In this document: piece after piece, positions 43,292-51,961 of the stretch
Numbering within the stretch: position 1 is the stretch's first letter
Layout: each line of letters opens with the position of its first letter
Origin: Micromonospora sp. C28SCA-DRY-2
GTDB taxonomy: Bacteria > Actinomycetota > Actinomycetes > Mycobacteriales > Micromonosporaceae
Length of the DNA: 64,000 bases
Direction: 5' to 3'
Assembly (NCBI RefSeq): GCF_030519475.1
Contig: NZ_JAUMKD010000003.1
Span: 434,001-498,000, forward strand
Translations under genes and position numbers: made by a program
Notes under the pieces: model-generated
What the model saw: only the letters and a program-made list of their open reading frames with translations
The model's database searches: none
What the model was told of the DNA's origin: nothing

Positions 43292-43462
43292 CGGTCCATT
43301 CTCGCTCGCCGGCCGGGGACACTTGCCGGCCGCGGGTAGCCTGCAGATCCCCGCCGTCGTCCCGGACGGCTACGTCGTGGCCGCGCTGGCGCCGGGCTGC
43401 CCTCGTCCGGTGGGCGGCGCACCTGGCCCCCGCCCGCCCCGCACGGAGGAATGAGGACCGTC

Positions 43463-44122
43463 ATGACCGACCCGGCGAACCGCGAGGGTGAGAGCCCGAC
43501 CGCACGGCAGCGGCGGGTGTGGGACAAGTCCGCGCCCAGCTACGACCGGCAGATCGCCCTCCTGGAGAAGGTCTGGTTCGCCGGCGGCCGCGAGTGGCTC
43601 GGCCGACGGGCCCGGGGTCGGGTGCTCGAGGTGGCCATCGGCACCGGCCGCAACCTGCCCCACTACCGTCCCGAGGTGACCCTCACCGGCCTCGAACTGA
43701 GCCCGGCGATGCTGGCCGTCGCGCGTTCCCGCGCCGCCGACCTCGGCCGCGAGGTGGACCTGCGCGAAGGCGACGCCGAGCGGCTGCCCTTCGCCGACTC
43801 GTCCTTCGACACAGTGGTCTGTGCGCTGTCGCTGTGCAGCATCCCCGAGCCGGCCGCCGCGATCGCCGAGATGCACCGGGTCCTGGTGCCCGGCGGCACG
43901 CTGCTGCTGGTGGACCACATCGGCAGCAGCTGGCCGCCGGTCCGCGCCGGCCAGTGGCTGCTGGAGCGGATCACCATCCGGGCGGCCGGGGAGCACTTCA
44001 CCCGCCGCCAGCTCCCCCTGGTGAAGGCCGCCGGATTCCAGATCGTCGAGACCGAACGGCGCAAGGCCGGCAGCATCGAGCGCATCCACGCCCGCAAGCC
44101 GGCCCCGCCGGCAGCGGGGTGA
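43463..44122 (+). CDS. Class I SAM-dependent methyltransferase
   Basis: A 219-aa methyltransferase (Methyltransf_11 type). Motif I is VLEVAIGTGRNLPHY, the second acidic strand LTGLELS, then DAERLPFADSSFDTVVCALSLCS and a motif around VLVPGGTLLLVDH. It resembles phospholipid or quinone methyltransferases of the UbiE/PmtA type. ATG 43463 is preferred over 43451 because GAGGA is five bases before it. It stands alone between AraC and sigma genes. Confidence 0.83.
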   Translation: MTDPANREGESPTARQRRVWDKSAPSYDRQIALLEKVWFAGGREWLGRRARGRVLEVAIGTGRNLPHYRPEVTLTGLELSPAMLAVARSRAADLGREVDLREGDAERLPFADSSFDTVVCALSLCSIPEPAAAIAEMHRVLVPGGTLLLVDHIGSSWPPVRAGQWLLERITIRAAGEHFTRRQLPLVKAAGFQIVETERRKAGSIERIHARKPAPPAAG

Positions 44123-44127
44123 CCCGC

Positions 44128-44150
44128 CAGGGGCGTCGGGCGTACCCCTG
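44128..44150. terminator. Weak hairpin between convergent genes
   Basis: CAGGGG (44128-44133) and CCCCTG (44145-44150) with an 11-base loop, between the methyltransferase and the convergent sigma gene. Short stem, no T tract, so a tentative call. Confidence 0.3.
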
Positions 44151-44164
44151 CCCGGTGCGGCCGG

Positions 44165-45364
44165 TCAGGTCCAGGTGATCCGCTCCCGCAGCAGCGACCG
44201 CTCCGCCGGGTTGGCCGTCAGCTCCAGCGCCCGCGCGTCGGCCGCGCGCGCCTGGTCCGCCTGCCCGAGCTCGCGCAGCAGTTCGGCGCGGGTGGCGTGC
44301 CACAGGTGGTAGCCGGAGAGCGGCTCGGCGAGCTCGTCGACCGCGGCCAGCGCCGCCCGCGGTCCAGCGACGTACCGCAGCGCGATCGCCCGGTGCAGCT
44401 TGGTGACCGGTGACGGCGCCAGGCCGTCGAGCATGGTGTACAGCAGCACGATCTGGGGCCAGTCGGTGTCGGCCCAGCGGGGAGCCTCGGCGTGCACGGC
44501 CACGATGGCGGCCTGGAGCTGGTACGGGCCGGGCCGCCGGGCCGCGGCGGCCCTGGCGATCAGCCGGGTCGCGTCGGTGATGGCCTGCCGGTCCCACCGG
44601 CTGCGGTCCTGCTCGGGCAGCCGGACGATCTCGCCGGCGCTGGTGAAGCGGGCCGCGGCCCGGGCCCGGTGCAGCCGGATCAGGGCCAGCAGGCCGAGGA
44701 CCTCGGGTTCGGTGGGCATCAGACCGGCGAGCATGGCGGCGAGGAACTCGGCGTCGTCGGCCAGGTCCCGCGACTGCACGCGGTCACCGCTGCTGGACAG
44801 GTAGCCCTCGTTGAACAGCAGGTAGACCACGGCCAGCACCTGGGTCAGCCGGGCGCCGAGCTCGTCGCTGTCCGGCAGGCGGTACGGGATCCCCGCGTCG
44901 GCGATCTTGCGCTTGGCGCGGGTGATCCGCTGCGCCACCGTGGTCTCCGGGACGAGGAACGCCCTGGCGATCTGGGCGGTGGTCAGGCCGCACACCACGC
45001 GCAGGGTGAGCGCGATCCGCGCGCTGCGCGGTAGCGCCGGGTGGCAGCAGGTGAAGATCAGCCGGAGCCGGTCGTCCGGTTCCCCCGCCGGCGGCGGCCA
45101 CGCCGCCAGGACGAGCTTGTCCCGGTAGCGGGCGTGGCGGCGCAGCACATCCAGGCCGCGTCGCCGCGCCACGGTGTAGAGCCAGCCCTCCGGGTTGGCC
45201 GGGATCCCCTCGACCGGCCAGTGCCGCAGGGCCGCCTCGACCGCGTCGGCCACCAGATCCTCGGCGGCGGCGAAGTCGCCGATCAGCGACACCAGGGAGG
45301 CCGCGAGCCGGCCCGCGTGATCGCGTACCACGCGGGCCAGCTCGGCCTCGGCGGCGGCGCTCAC
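44165..45364 (-). CDS. ECF42-like RNA polymerase sigma factor
   Basis: A 399-aa large ECF sigma factor. Region 2 (DFAAAEDLVADAVEAALRHWP, GWLYTVARRRGLDVLRR) and region 4 (LTTAQIARAFLVPETTVAQRITRAKRKI) occupy the first 170 residues. A long C-terminal helical extension (DUF6596/TPR-like, with VVYLLFNEGYLSSSGD) follows. This architecture with an adjacent YCII/DGPF gene is the ECF42 group, which has no ordinary anti-sigma factor. GTG 45364 overlaps the YCII stop. The C-terminal extension may regulate activity. Confidence 0.9.
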   Translation of the reverse strand: MSAAAEAELARVVRDHAGRLAASLVSLIGDFAAAEDLVADAVEAALRHWPVEGIPANPEGWLYTVARRRGLDVLRRHARYRDKLVLAAWPPPAGEPDDRLRLIFTCCHPALPRSARIALTLRVVCGLTTAQIARAFLVPETTVAQRITRAKRKIADAGIPYRLPDSDELGARLTQVLAVVYLLFNEGYLSSSGDRVQSRDLADDAEFLAAMLAGLMPTEPEVLGLLALIRLHRARAAARFTSAGEIVRLPEQDRSRWDRQAITDATRLIARAAAARRPGPYQLQAAIVAVHAEAPRWADTDWPQIVLLYTMLDGLAPSPVTKLHRAIALRYVAGPRAALAAVDELAEPLSGYHLWHATRAELLRELGQADQARAADARALELTANPAERSLLRERITWT

Positions 45365-45702
45365 CCCGCGATGGGCCGGATCTCGACCAGCGGGCACGCC
45401 GGCCACGACCGGACCAGGCGGAGCGCCTCGTCGAGGTCGGCGACGTCGATCTCGGCGAACCCGGAGATGACCTCCTTGCCCTCCACGAACGGCCCGTCGG
45501 TGACCACCGGCTCGCCGCCCTCCAGCCGGACAGTGGTGGCGGTGTGCGGCGGCATCAGGTAGGTGTGGCCGGTGATCTTGTCGGCGTTGTCGGCGAACCA
45601 CTGCCGGACGCGCCCGTAGGCCCGTTCGCGCTCGGTCTCGTCCATGGCGGCCAGGTCCGCCGCGAACCGCTCGGTCTCGACGAACATCAGTACGTACTTC
45701 AC
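45361..45702 (-). CDS. YCII/DGPF-domain protein
   Basis: A 113-aa YCII-related protein with the diagnostic TDGPF motif followed by VEGKEVISGFAEIDV. These ferredoxin-like-fold proteins accompany ECF42 sigma genes and are thought to be their targets or partners. GTG 45702 is chosen because GAAGG is eight bases upstream; GTG 45711 is an alternative. The stop overlaps the sigma start, and a VOC gene lies 13 bases upstream, making a three-gene unit. Confidence 0.88.
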   Translation of the reverse strand: MKYVLMFVETERFAADLAAMDETERERAYGRVRQWFADNADKITGHTYLMPPHTATTVRLEGGEPVVTDGPFVEGKEVISGFAEIDVADLDEALRLVRSWPACPLVEIRPIAG

Positions 45703-45715
45703 GGCATCCACCTTC

Positions 45716-46117
45716 TCAGCTCTGGCCGGGCAGCGGACAGTACAGGTCGACGCCGTTGCCGTCGGGGTCGAGCACGGTGGCGTAGCGGTGGCCCCAGAAC
45801 GCGTCCCACGGCTCTCGGGAACCGGTGTAGCCGGCGGCGACGAGTTCGGCGTACGTGGCGTCGACGTCGGCCGGCGTGTCGAACTGGAAGGCCAGGAAGA
45901 TCGGCGGGCTGCCCGCGGCCCGGCTCCAGCCGGGCCGCGCCATCGACGCGAACTTCTCCTCGTCGAGCATCACGTGCAGGCCGTTGGGCAGGTCGCACCC
46001 GGCGTGCTCGGGGTAGCCGGGGTCGACCTGGAAGTCCAGGCCCAGGTGGCGGTAGAAGGCGATCGACGCGGCGACGTCCGCCACGACGATGTCCAGGGTG
46101 TTCATGACCGGTTTCAT
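45716..46117 (-). CDS. VOC family protein
   Basis: A 133-aa glyoxalase-fold protein. LDIVVADVAASIAFYRHLGL at the start and TVLDPDGNGVDLYCPL at the end are the family motifs. AAGGAG precedes ATG 46117. It is the first gene of a VOC, YCII, ECF42-sigma unit and is likely a stress or detoxification protein; substrate unknown. Confidence 0.87.
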   Translation of the reverse strand: MKPVMNTLDIVVADVAASIAFYRHLGLDFQVDPGYPEHAGCDLPNGLHVMLDEEKFASMARPGWSRAAGSPPIFLAFQFDTPADVDATYAELVAAGYTGSREPWDAFWGHRYATVLDPDGNGVDLYCPLPGQS

Positions 46118-46312
46118 CTGCTCGCTCCTTGGTCGGTTGGCGCTTGCACCCCCTAGACGACCGGCGGCGGCCCCGATCCGACACCCGGCCACGGTTCTTC
46201 TCGCCGACCTGCTGGCGAGCGTGCCGCCGGCCCGGCCGGCGGTGCCGGTTTGGGCACGCCGGTCGAGGGAAGCAGCAGCGGTAATCCTCCCGGACGGACA
46301 TGAGGAGGACCC

Positions 46313-46450
46313 GTGCTCCGTCTCGCCCGCGCGCCGGATCGTGCTGCGCACCGACGTCCACCGGGCCGGCCGGCCGCCACCGGCAGCCGGCCGGCGCCGG
46401 CCCGCCGAGGTCGGGTCGGCGCGGCCGCCGGGAGGGGCGGTACCCCGTGA
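46313..46450 (+). CDS. Possible 45-aa leader ORF
   Basis: GTG 46313 with GAGGAGG at 46302-46308 opens a 45-codon, Arg/Ala/Pro-rich frame whose stop at 46448-46450 overlaps the next GTG start (GTGA). Base composition alone could give such a frame in this GC-rich DNA, so the support is the strong ribosome site and the exact overlap. The rest of the 329-base gap (46118-46312) shows nothing clear. Confidence 0.3.
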   Translation: MLRLARAPDRAAHRRPPGRPAATGSRPAPARRGRVGAAAGRGGTP

Positions 46451-47892
46451 CACCCCGTGCCGGCACCCCGGCGCTGATCGCCTCGTGCCTGGTCCTCGGG
46501 GTCGCCTCGGTCGTCGCCGTGCCGGTCACCCTGGGCCTCGGATGGGACGAGGTGGTCTACGTCAGCCAGCACGATCCGCACGGCCCGGCGGCGTTCATGA
46601 GCGCTCCCCGGGCGCGCGGGGTGAGCGTGCTCGTCTGGCCGGTTGCCTCGTGGCTCGAGTCCACGGTCGCGCTCCGGCTGTTCCTGACCGCGACCGCGGC
46701 GGTCTCGCTCGGTCTGGCGTTCGGTGTGTGGGCCCGCCTGGTGACGCACTGGGCCGTCGCGCCGGTCGCGGCCGCCTCGTACGCGACCCTCTGGGTGGCG
46801 ACCTTCTACGCCAACGCGGCGATGCCCAACCACTACACGGCGATGGCGGCGGTCGCGGCGGTCGGCTGTTACCTGCTCGCGGCCGGGGAGCGGCACCGGC
46901 CCGGCGCGTACCTCGGCCTGGTGGCGGCCCTGGCCGTCGCGGCCCTCATGCGGCCGGCGGACGCCTTCTGGCTCGGGCTTCCGCTGCTGGCGGCCAGCCT
47001 CCTCGTGCGGCGGTTCCGGCGCTGGCCGCTGGTCGCGGCGACCGTCGCGGGCCTCGCCGCCGGCGGCGTGCCGTGGCTGGTCGAGGCCGAACTGCGCTAC
47101 GGCGGGCTCGGCGAACGCCTCCGCCAGGCCAGCGAGGTGCAGGGTGGCACCGGCCTGCGGTTCTCGCTGTGGGAGGTGATGAGCACCCTCGACGGGCCGA
47201 TCCTGTGCCGGCCCTGCGACAGCCCGCTGCGGTGGCCGGCGGCGCTGTGGTGGGTGGCCGTCGCGGTGCTGGCGGTACTCGGCCTGCGGGCGGCACGCCG
47301 CGCCGGCGTGGCCCCGACAGCGTGGCTGCCGCTGGCGGTCGGCGCGTCGATGGCCTTCCCCTACCTGTTCCTGATCAGTTACTCGGCGCCCCGCTTCCTG
47401 CTCCCCACCTACGCGCTCGTCCTGACACCCGCCGCGTACGGGCTGGTCGGGTTGGTCCGCGCGACACCGGCGCACCGCCGGAAACTCCTCGCCGCCGCAC
47501 TCGTCGCGGGGCTGGCCGGGCACCTCGCCATCCAGGTCGTGATCCTGCGGCACGTGGTCTCCGAGCAGCTCCGGGCACGCGGGGACTGGGCCCGCGTCGC
47601 CCAGGCCCTGTGGTCGCACGGCGTGCGTCCGCCCTGTGTCGTCTCCGGCCACGAGGCCATTCCGGTCGCCTACTACGCCGGCTGCCGTGCCCTGGAAGAC
47701 CGCGGGAACAACCGCAACGCCACCACCGCGGAGCTGCGGCGCACGGCCGCCACCACGTCCTTCGCCTTCCTGGTCAGGGACGGCGCCCCGCCCGCCTGGG
47801 TGCGCACCTGGCAGCGCGTTCCGGTGCGGGGACTGAGCGCGCCCGGTTGGGTGCTGTACCTGCCCGACCGCCCGCCGGGCGCGACGACCTGA
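46447..47892 (+). CDS. Membrane glycosyltransferase-like protein (GT-C fold)
   Basis: A 481-aa polytopic membrane protein with about ten helices. The first extracellular loop starts GLGWDEVVYVSQH, the acidic DE motif typical of ArnT/PMT-like GT-C glycosyltransferases that use polyprenyl-linked sugars. A C-terminal soluble region (from about residue 375) contains GDWARVAQALWSHG and PVAYYAGCRALED. The start is GTG 46447, with GGGAGGGG nine bases upstream. The acceptor is unknown. No cell-wall genes lie beside it. Confidence 0.75.
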   Translation: MTPRAGTPALIASCLVLGVASVVAVPVTLGLGWDEVVYVSQHDPHGPAAFMSAPRARGVSVLVWPVASWLESTVALRLFLTATAAVSLGLAFGVWARLVTHWAVAPVAAASYATLWVATFYANAAMPNHYTAMAAVAAVGCYLLAAGERHRPGAYLGLVAALAVAALMRPADAFWLGLPLLAASLLVRRFRRWPLVAATVAGLAAGGVPWLVEAELRYGGLGERLRQASEVQGGTGLRFSLWEVMSTLDGPILCRPCDSPLRWPAALWWVAVAVLAVLGLRAARRAGVAPTAWLPLAVGASMAFPYLFLISYSAPRFLLPTYALVLTPAAYGLVGLVRATPAHRRKLLAAALVAGLAGHLAIQVVILRHVVSEQLRARGDWARVAQALWSHGVRPPCVVSGHEAIPVAYYAGCRALEDRGNNRNATTAELRRTAATTSFAFLVRDGAPPAWVRTWQRVPVRGLSAPGWVLYLPDRPPGATT

Positions 47893-48091
47893 TCGACTTC
47901 GGTCCTGCCGGCAGTCGAGAATCGTCATCGTTTCGTCGTGTTGTCCGGCGCGTCTTCCGGGTAGGGCAGGAGGATCAGCCGCTACCCGGGCACCCCCGAT
48001 CCCGCGCTGAGCCGGGGCCTCCCCCGACCGGACCGGTGGCCCGATCGCCGCAGCCCAGGCGCGGGAGGCCGGCGCAACACGAGGAGTCGCG

Positions 48092-48367
48092 ATGATCTTC
48101 CCCTGGTTCTACCCCCACGATCTTTCGCCGCTGTTCCCCAGCGGGTCCGCCTCCGACGACACCCGGCTGGCCTGCCGGCTGCTGGAGCGGATGCGGCAGG
48201 ACCCGCTGCTCAGTCACGAACGGATCTGCATCGAGGTGCAGAACCGCGTGGTCATCCTGGAGGGCGTGGTCAGTTCCGACGAGGTGGGCCGCCGGGCCCA
48301 CGCCTGCACCTGGAGCACTCCGGGAGTGCACGACGTCAACAACCGACTGCGCGCACCGCAGCGGTGA
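48092..48367 (+). CDS. BON-domain protein
   Basis: A 91-aa protein; residues about 25-88 form a single BON domain (RLLERMRQDPLLSHERICIE, then NRVVILEGVVSSDEVGRRAH and GVHDVNNRL). BON domains bind lipid or membranes and occur in osmotic-stress proteins. No signal peptide is visible. GAGGAG precedes ATG 48092. It is monocistronic and convergent with a lipoprotein gene. Confidence 0.85.
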   Translation: MIFPWFYPHDLSPLFPSGSASDDTRLACRLLERMRQDPLLSHERICIEVQNRVVILEGVVSSDEVGRRAHACTWSTPGVHDVNNRLRAPQR

Positions 48368-48461
48368 ACGGCACCCGCGGCGGGCCTGGGCGCCCGGTGC
48401 CGGTCCGGCCGCCGCCGGGCCCGCGGCGACCGAGGATGACCGGGACGCGGTGCCCGGCCGG

Positions 48462-48890
48462 TCACCGCCACACGGTCACCTGATCGGCCGCCAACACCTT
48501 CCGCCCCTCGAAGGCGCGGTAGTCGTCCGGGCCGCCGAGCCCGGGACGGCCGGCCAGGTCGCCGTACGCGAACCGGACGACGGTGCCCTCGACGGTGACC
48601 AGTTGCGGTGGCGCCGCCTCCACGGTCCCCGAGGTCAGCACGAGCAGCGCGTCGTCGGCCAGGTCGACGTCCCGCACCACGAAGGCGACGTCGTCGACGA
48701 CCAGTTCCACGGCGGCGGTCACGGTCAGCCGCTCGCCGACCTCGGCCCGAGCGAGGGTGCTCGGCGGAGTCAGGGCGGCCCGGGGCGGCGGCTGCGCCGC
48801 CGGCTCCCGGGTGCAGCCCCCGGCGGACGCGGCGGCCACCACCAGCGCCGCGGCGATCGCCGCCCGACGAACCCTGCCCCGGTCGGCCAT
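48462..48890 (-). CDS. Putative lipoprotein
   Basis: A 142-aa protein with a basic N-terminus, a hydrophobic core and a lipobox-like ASAGGC at about residue 26, so probably a secreted lipoprotein. The mature part is a small beta-rich domain with repeated Val/Thr strands and no recognised motif. ATG 48890 is chosen (AGGTGA just upstream); an in-frame GTG three codons earlier is possible. Function unknown. Confidence 0.65.
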   Translation of the reverse strand: MADRGRVRRAAIAAALVVAAASAGGCTREPAAQPPPRAALTPPSTLARAEVGERLTVTAAVELVVDDVAFVVRDVDLADDALLVLTSGTVEAAPPQLVTVEGTVVRFAYGDLAGRPGLGGPDDYRAFEGRKVLAADQVTVWR

Positions 48891-49038
48891 GATGATCACC
48901 TGCCCCGTCGCGCCGCCCGCCGGTGTTCCTGTCACCAGCAATGCCCGACGCCATGACGGTCGCCGCGCGGCGGTGTGACGGTCGCGTGACAAATCCCCGG
49001 GCAGGCCGCGGCGAGCGACCGCGGGTGCCCGCCAGTCT

Positions 49039-49090
49039 CCGGCACCGCGCCGCCCGGCACCGCGCCGCCCGGCACCGCGCCGCCCGGTAT
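49039..49090. repeat. 15-base tandem repeat
   Basis: Three perfect copies of CCGGCACCGCGCCGC (49039-49053, 49054-49068, 49069-49083) and a partial fourth. It lies in the gap upstream of the lipoprotein gene and after the OsmC gene end. No coding function is seen. Confidence 0.7.
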
Positions 49091-49148
49091 CGGGCGGCAC
49101 CGGCGCCGACCCGGCGCCTCGCCACTCGTGACCCGGCCGCCCGAGACC

Positions 49149-49592
49149 TCAGCCCTCGGCGGGGCCGGCAGCCTCGACGATGGAGACCGGCGTGCCGAGT
49201 TCGACGGTACGGGACACGGTGCAGAGCCGGTCGTGCGACTGCTGGAGCGACCGGGGCAGCGCCTCGCGCGCCCGGTCACCGTCCGGACCCGCCGGGAACC
49301 TCACGGTGAACTCGACGGTGAGGTTCCGCATCCGGTTTCCGCCGGCCTCGTCCCGGACCTTGTCGCCGCTGACCTCGACGGAGAACCCGGTCGGCTCGGC
49401 GCGCCGGCTGGTGATGTGGTCCACGTCGATCGCGGTGCAGCCGCCGATCGCCGCCAGCAGCAGTTCCACCGGCGTGAAGCTGCCGTCCTCGCCCGTGCCC
49501 ATCGAGATCGATCCGCCGCGGGCGTTCCGCACGACATAGTTACCCACGCTGGTGCGCTCGATCTTCACCGAGCGGAAGGTGTCCTCACTCAT
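49149..49592 (-). CDS. OsmC-family peroxidase-like protein
   Basis: A 147-aa OsmC/Ohr-fold protein. Two catalytic cysteines are visible, in LLAAIGGCTAID and DRLCTVSRT, the pair that reduces organic peroxides. The Glu in FTPVELLL is also typical. It is cytoplasmic. The gene appears leaderless: TAGCGT on the minus strand (49600-49605) is seven bases before the ATG, with no ribosome site. It follows a tandem two-domain VOC gene but probably has its own promoter. Confidence 0.88.
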   Translation of the reverse strand: MSEDTFRSVKIERTSVGNYVVRNARGGSISMGTGEDGSFTPVELLLAAIGGCTAIDVDHITSRRAEPTGFSVEVSGDKVRDEAGGNRMRNLTVEFTVRFPAGPDGDRAREALPRSLQQSHDRLCTVSRTVELGTPVSIVEAAGPAEG

Positions 49593-49727
49593 GACCCGCA
49601 CGCTACCCACGCCTTGGGGTTCCTGAGCCACCAGCCTGGCGCCGGTCGCGCCCAGCGGTGCGGCACGCAGGACCGCGCTCGGATCCGCGCCGCCACCGGT
49701 CAGCCGACCTCCGGCGCCCGGGCCGGG

Positions 49728-50462
49728 CTAGCGGGGCGTCAACACACAGAACTCGTTGCCGTCGGGGTCCGCCAGCACCGCCCAGGCGCTCTCGCCCTGG
49801 CCGATGTCGATCCGCGTCGCCCCGAGGGAGAGCAACCGGTCGACCTCCGCCTGCTGGTCGCCGTCGGCGGACGGGACGAGGTCGAAGTGCACGCGGTTCT
49901 TGCCCGACTTCGGCATCAGCGGTGGGCCGCCCCAGGTGATCTTCGGGCCGCCGTGCGGTGACCGGATCGCGGTCTCCTGGTCCTGGTCCCAGACCAGCGG
50001 CCACCCCAGCGCCTCGCTCCAGAAGTACCCGACCTCCTGCGAACCGTCGCAGGCCAGCGCCCCGATGAACCCGCAGTCGGCCAGGAACCGGTTGCCCGGT
50101 TCGATGACGCAGAACTCGTTGCCCTCCGGGTCGGCGAGCACCACGTGGTCCTCGTCCGGGCGCTGGCCGATGTCGATGTGCCGGCCGCCGAGTTCCAGCG
50201 CTCTGGCCACCGTCTGCCGCTGGTCCTCCAGGGAGGTGCTCGTCAGGTCGAAGTGCATCCGGTTCTGGCCGACCTTGCGCTGCCCGGACGGCAGAAAGCG
50301 GAGGCGGAAACCGGTGTCGTCGCTGGGCAGCAGCGTGACGCCGTCGTGCGGATCATCGCCGGTCCGCCAACCGAGCAGGCCGGACCAGAACCGCGCGAGA
50401 CGCAGGGGGTCCCCCGCGTCGAAGCTGATCGCGAAGAGTTGACCCGTCATCCCGCTGCTCAT
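49728..50462 (-). CDS. Two-domain VOC (glyoxalase_6) protein
   Basis: A 244-aa protein made of two tandem VOC modules, about residues 8-122 and 128-242. Both modules share the sequence pattern NRxHFDL ... (L/A)ADPxGNEFCV, so it is an internal duplication. Substrate unknown; such proteins occur in bleomycin-type resistance and dioxygenase groups without proof here. ATG 50462 has GGGAG immediately upstream; an ATG at 50450 is the alternative. Confidence 0.82.
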   Translation of the reverse strand: MSSGMTGQLFAISFDAGDPLRLARFWSGLLGWRTGDDPHDGVTLLPSDDTGFRLRFLPSGQRKVGQNRMHFDLTSTSLEDQRQTVARALELGGRHIDIGQRPDEDHVVLADPEGNEFCVIEPGNRFLADCGFIGALACDGSQEVGYFWSEALGWPLVWDQDQETAIRSPHGGPKITWGGPPLMPKSGKNRVHFDLVPSADGDQQAEVDRLLSLGATRIDIGQGESAWAVLADPDGNEFCVLTPR

Positions 50463-50615
50463 CTCCCGTCCTGCCCACCGCTGGCGATGGGCACAGCCGG
50501 CCCGCCGGTCGGCAGCCTAAGGGCGAGCCGGCGCCACCCGCACCCGAGTATCCGCGCAACAGCCGGAGCACCGGTGCCGCCGGCGACCTCACCAGGCCCT
50601 CGCCGGGAGTGCCGG

Positions 50616-51038
50616 TCACCGGTGCAGGCTGGCCCCCTTGACCACCTTGTCGACGACGGTGCGCGGGCCGTGCAGCGCCAACCCCACCAGGTCGAGCTTC
50701 TCGCCGGACACCGCCCGTACGGCCGCGCGGTTGTCCCGGTCGTTCCCGGTGCCGAACAGCTCCTGGGTGAAGATCGAGATGCGCAGGCCCCGCGCGAGCG
50801 CGCGCCCGTGCGCGCTGGTCAACGTGGCCCGGTCACCCGCGAAGACCAGCACCGGCTGGCGGAACATGGGCAGGTACCGGGTGCCGTCCGCGTCGAGGTA
50901 CTCCTCGCCCAGCAGGTCCGGCTCGGCGCCGGCGACACCGCTGACCAGGAAGGCGGTGACGTTCAGTCGTTGCCAGGCCGCCAGGTCGTCGCGGATCAGA
51001 ACGGCGATCTTGGTGTCGAAGCGGATCGGTTCACTCAT
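50616..51038 (-). CDS. DUF2000 family protein
   Basis: A 140-aa soluble protein of the DUF2000 family (PTH2-like fold). FDTKIAVLIRDDLAAWQRLN at the start, YLPMFRQPVLVF and LVGLALHGPRTVVDKVVKG at the end are its segments. It diverges from an AraC regulator gene across 49 bases, a pairing seen repeatedly for this family, so it is probably the regulator's target. Function unknown. Confidence 0.82.
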   Translation of the reverse strand: MSEPIRFDTKIAVLIRDDLAAWQRLNVTAFLVSGVAGAEPDLLGEEYLDADGTRYLPMFRQPVLVFAGDRATLTSAHGRALARGLRISIFTQELFGTGNDRDNRAAVRAVSGEKLDLVGLALHGPRTVVDKVVKGASLHR

Positions 51039-51087
51039 GCCGTCGAGGCTGCCCGCCCGGGACGAACCCGTCTTGTACGTTCTTGGC

Positions 51088-51936
51088 ATGGCCATCCGGC
51101 CGGACAGCCCGCACGTCAGCGCCTGGCGACCGCCGGTGCCCGGGATCACCGAGGTGTTCCACGCGCACTTCGTCGACCACGCGTACCCGTCGCACACGCA
51201 CGACGTCTGGACGCTCCTGATCGTCGACGACGGCGCCATCCGCTTCGACCTCGACCGGCACCAGCACGGCGCGCTGCGACCGTCGGTCACCCTCCTGCCA
51301 CCGCACGTACCGCACGACGGCCGCTCCGCGACGCGGCACGGCTTCCGCAAGCGGGTCCTGTACCTCGACACGTCGGTCCTCGGCGCGGAGGTCACCGGCG
51401 CCGCCGTCGACCAGCCGAATCTGCCCGACCAGCCACTGCGCCGCCGGATCCACCAGCTCCACCAGGCGCTGGCCCGGCCGGGCGACGGGTTCGAGGCGGA
51501 CAGCCGGCTGGCGTTCATCCTGGAACGGCTCAACCTGCACCTACGCCGGCCCGCCCCAGCCCGGGGCCAGCCGTCCGCCGACGGCATCGCGGTCCGGCTA
51601 CGCGAGCTGCTGGACGCGCGCACCACCGAGGGCGTCACCCTGCGCGAGGCCGCCGAGCTGCTGCACGCGCACCCCACCCACCTGGTCCGGGCCTTCACCC
51701 GGACGTACGGGCTGCCGCCGCACTCGTACCTGACGGGTCGCCGGATCGAACTCGCGCGCCGGCTGCTGCTCACCGGCCAGCGCCCCGCCGAGGTCGCCGC
51801 CGCGGCCGGGTTCTACGACCAGTCGCACCTGACCCGGCACTTCAAGCGCCATCTCGGTGTCAGCCCCGCCCGGTACCCGACCCTCCCCGCGCCCCGGCGG
51901 GCCGCGGTCGACGACCGCCGCCGGCAGCTCCCGTGA
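51088..51936 (+). CDS. AraC-family regulator
   Basis: A 282-aa regulator. The N-terminal cupin sensing domain has FVDHAYPSHTHDVW and LLPPHVPHDGRSA. The C-terminal double helix-turn-helix reads LREAAELLHAHPTHLVRAFTR and VAAAAGFYDQSHLTRHFKRH. It likely controls the divergent DUF2000 gene. The transcript appears leaderless: TACGTT (51076-51081) is exactly six bases before the ATG and no ribosome site is present. Confidence 0.9.
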   Translation: MAIRPDSPHVSAWRPPVPGITEVFHAHFVDHAYPSHTHDVWTLLIVDDGAIRFDLDRHQHGALRPSVTLLPPHVPHDGRSATRHGFRKRVLYLDTSVLGAEVTGAAVDQPNLPDQPLRRRIHQLHQALARPGDGFEADSRLAFILERLNLHLRRPAPARGQPSADGIAVRLRELLDARTTEGVTLREAAELLHAHPTHLVRAFTRTYGLPPHSYLTGRRIELARRLLLTGQRPAEVAAAAGFYDQSHLTRHFKRHLGVSPARYPTLPAPRRAAVDDRRRQLP

Positions 51937-51961
51937 TCCTGCGCCGTCCGAGGTCCCTCGC

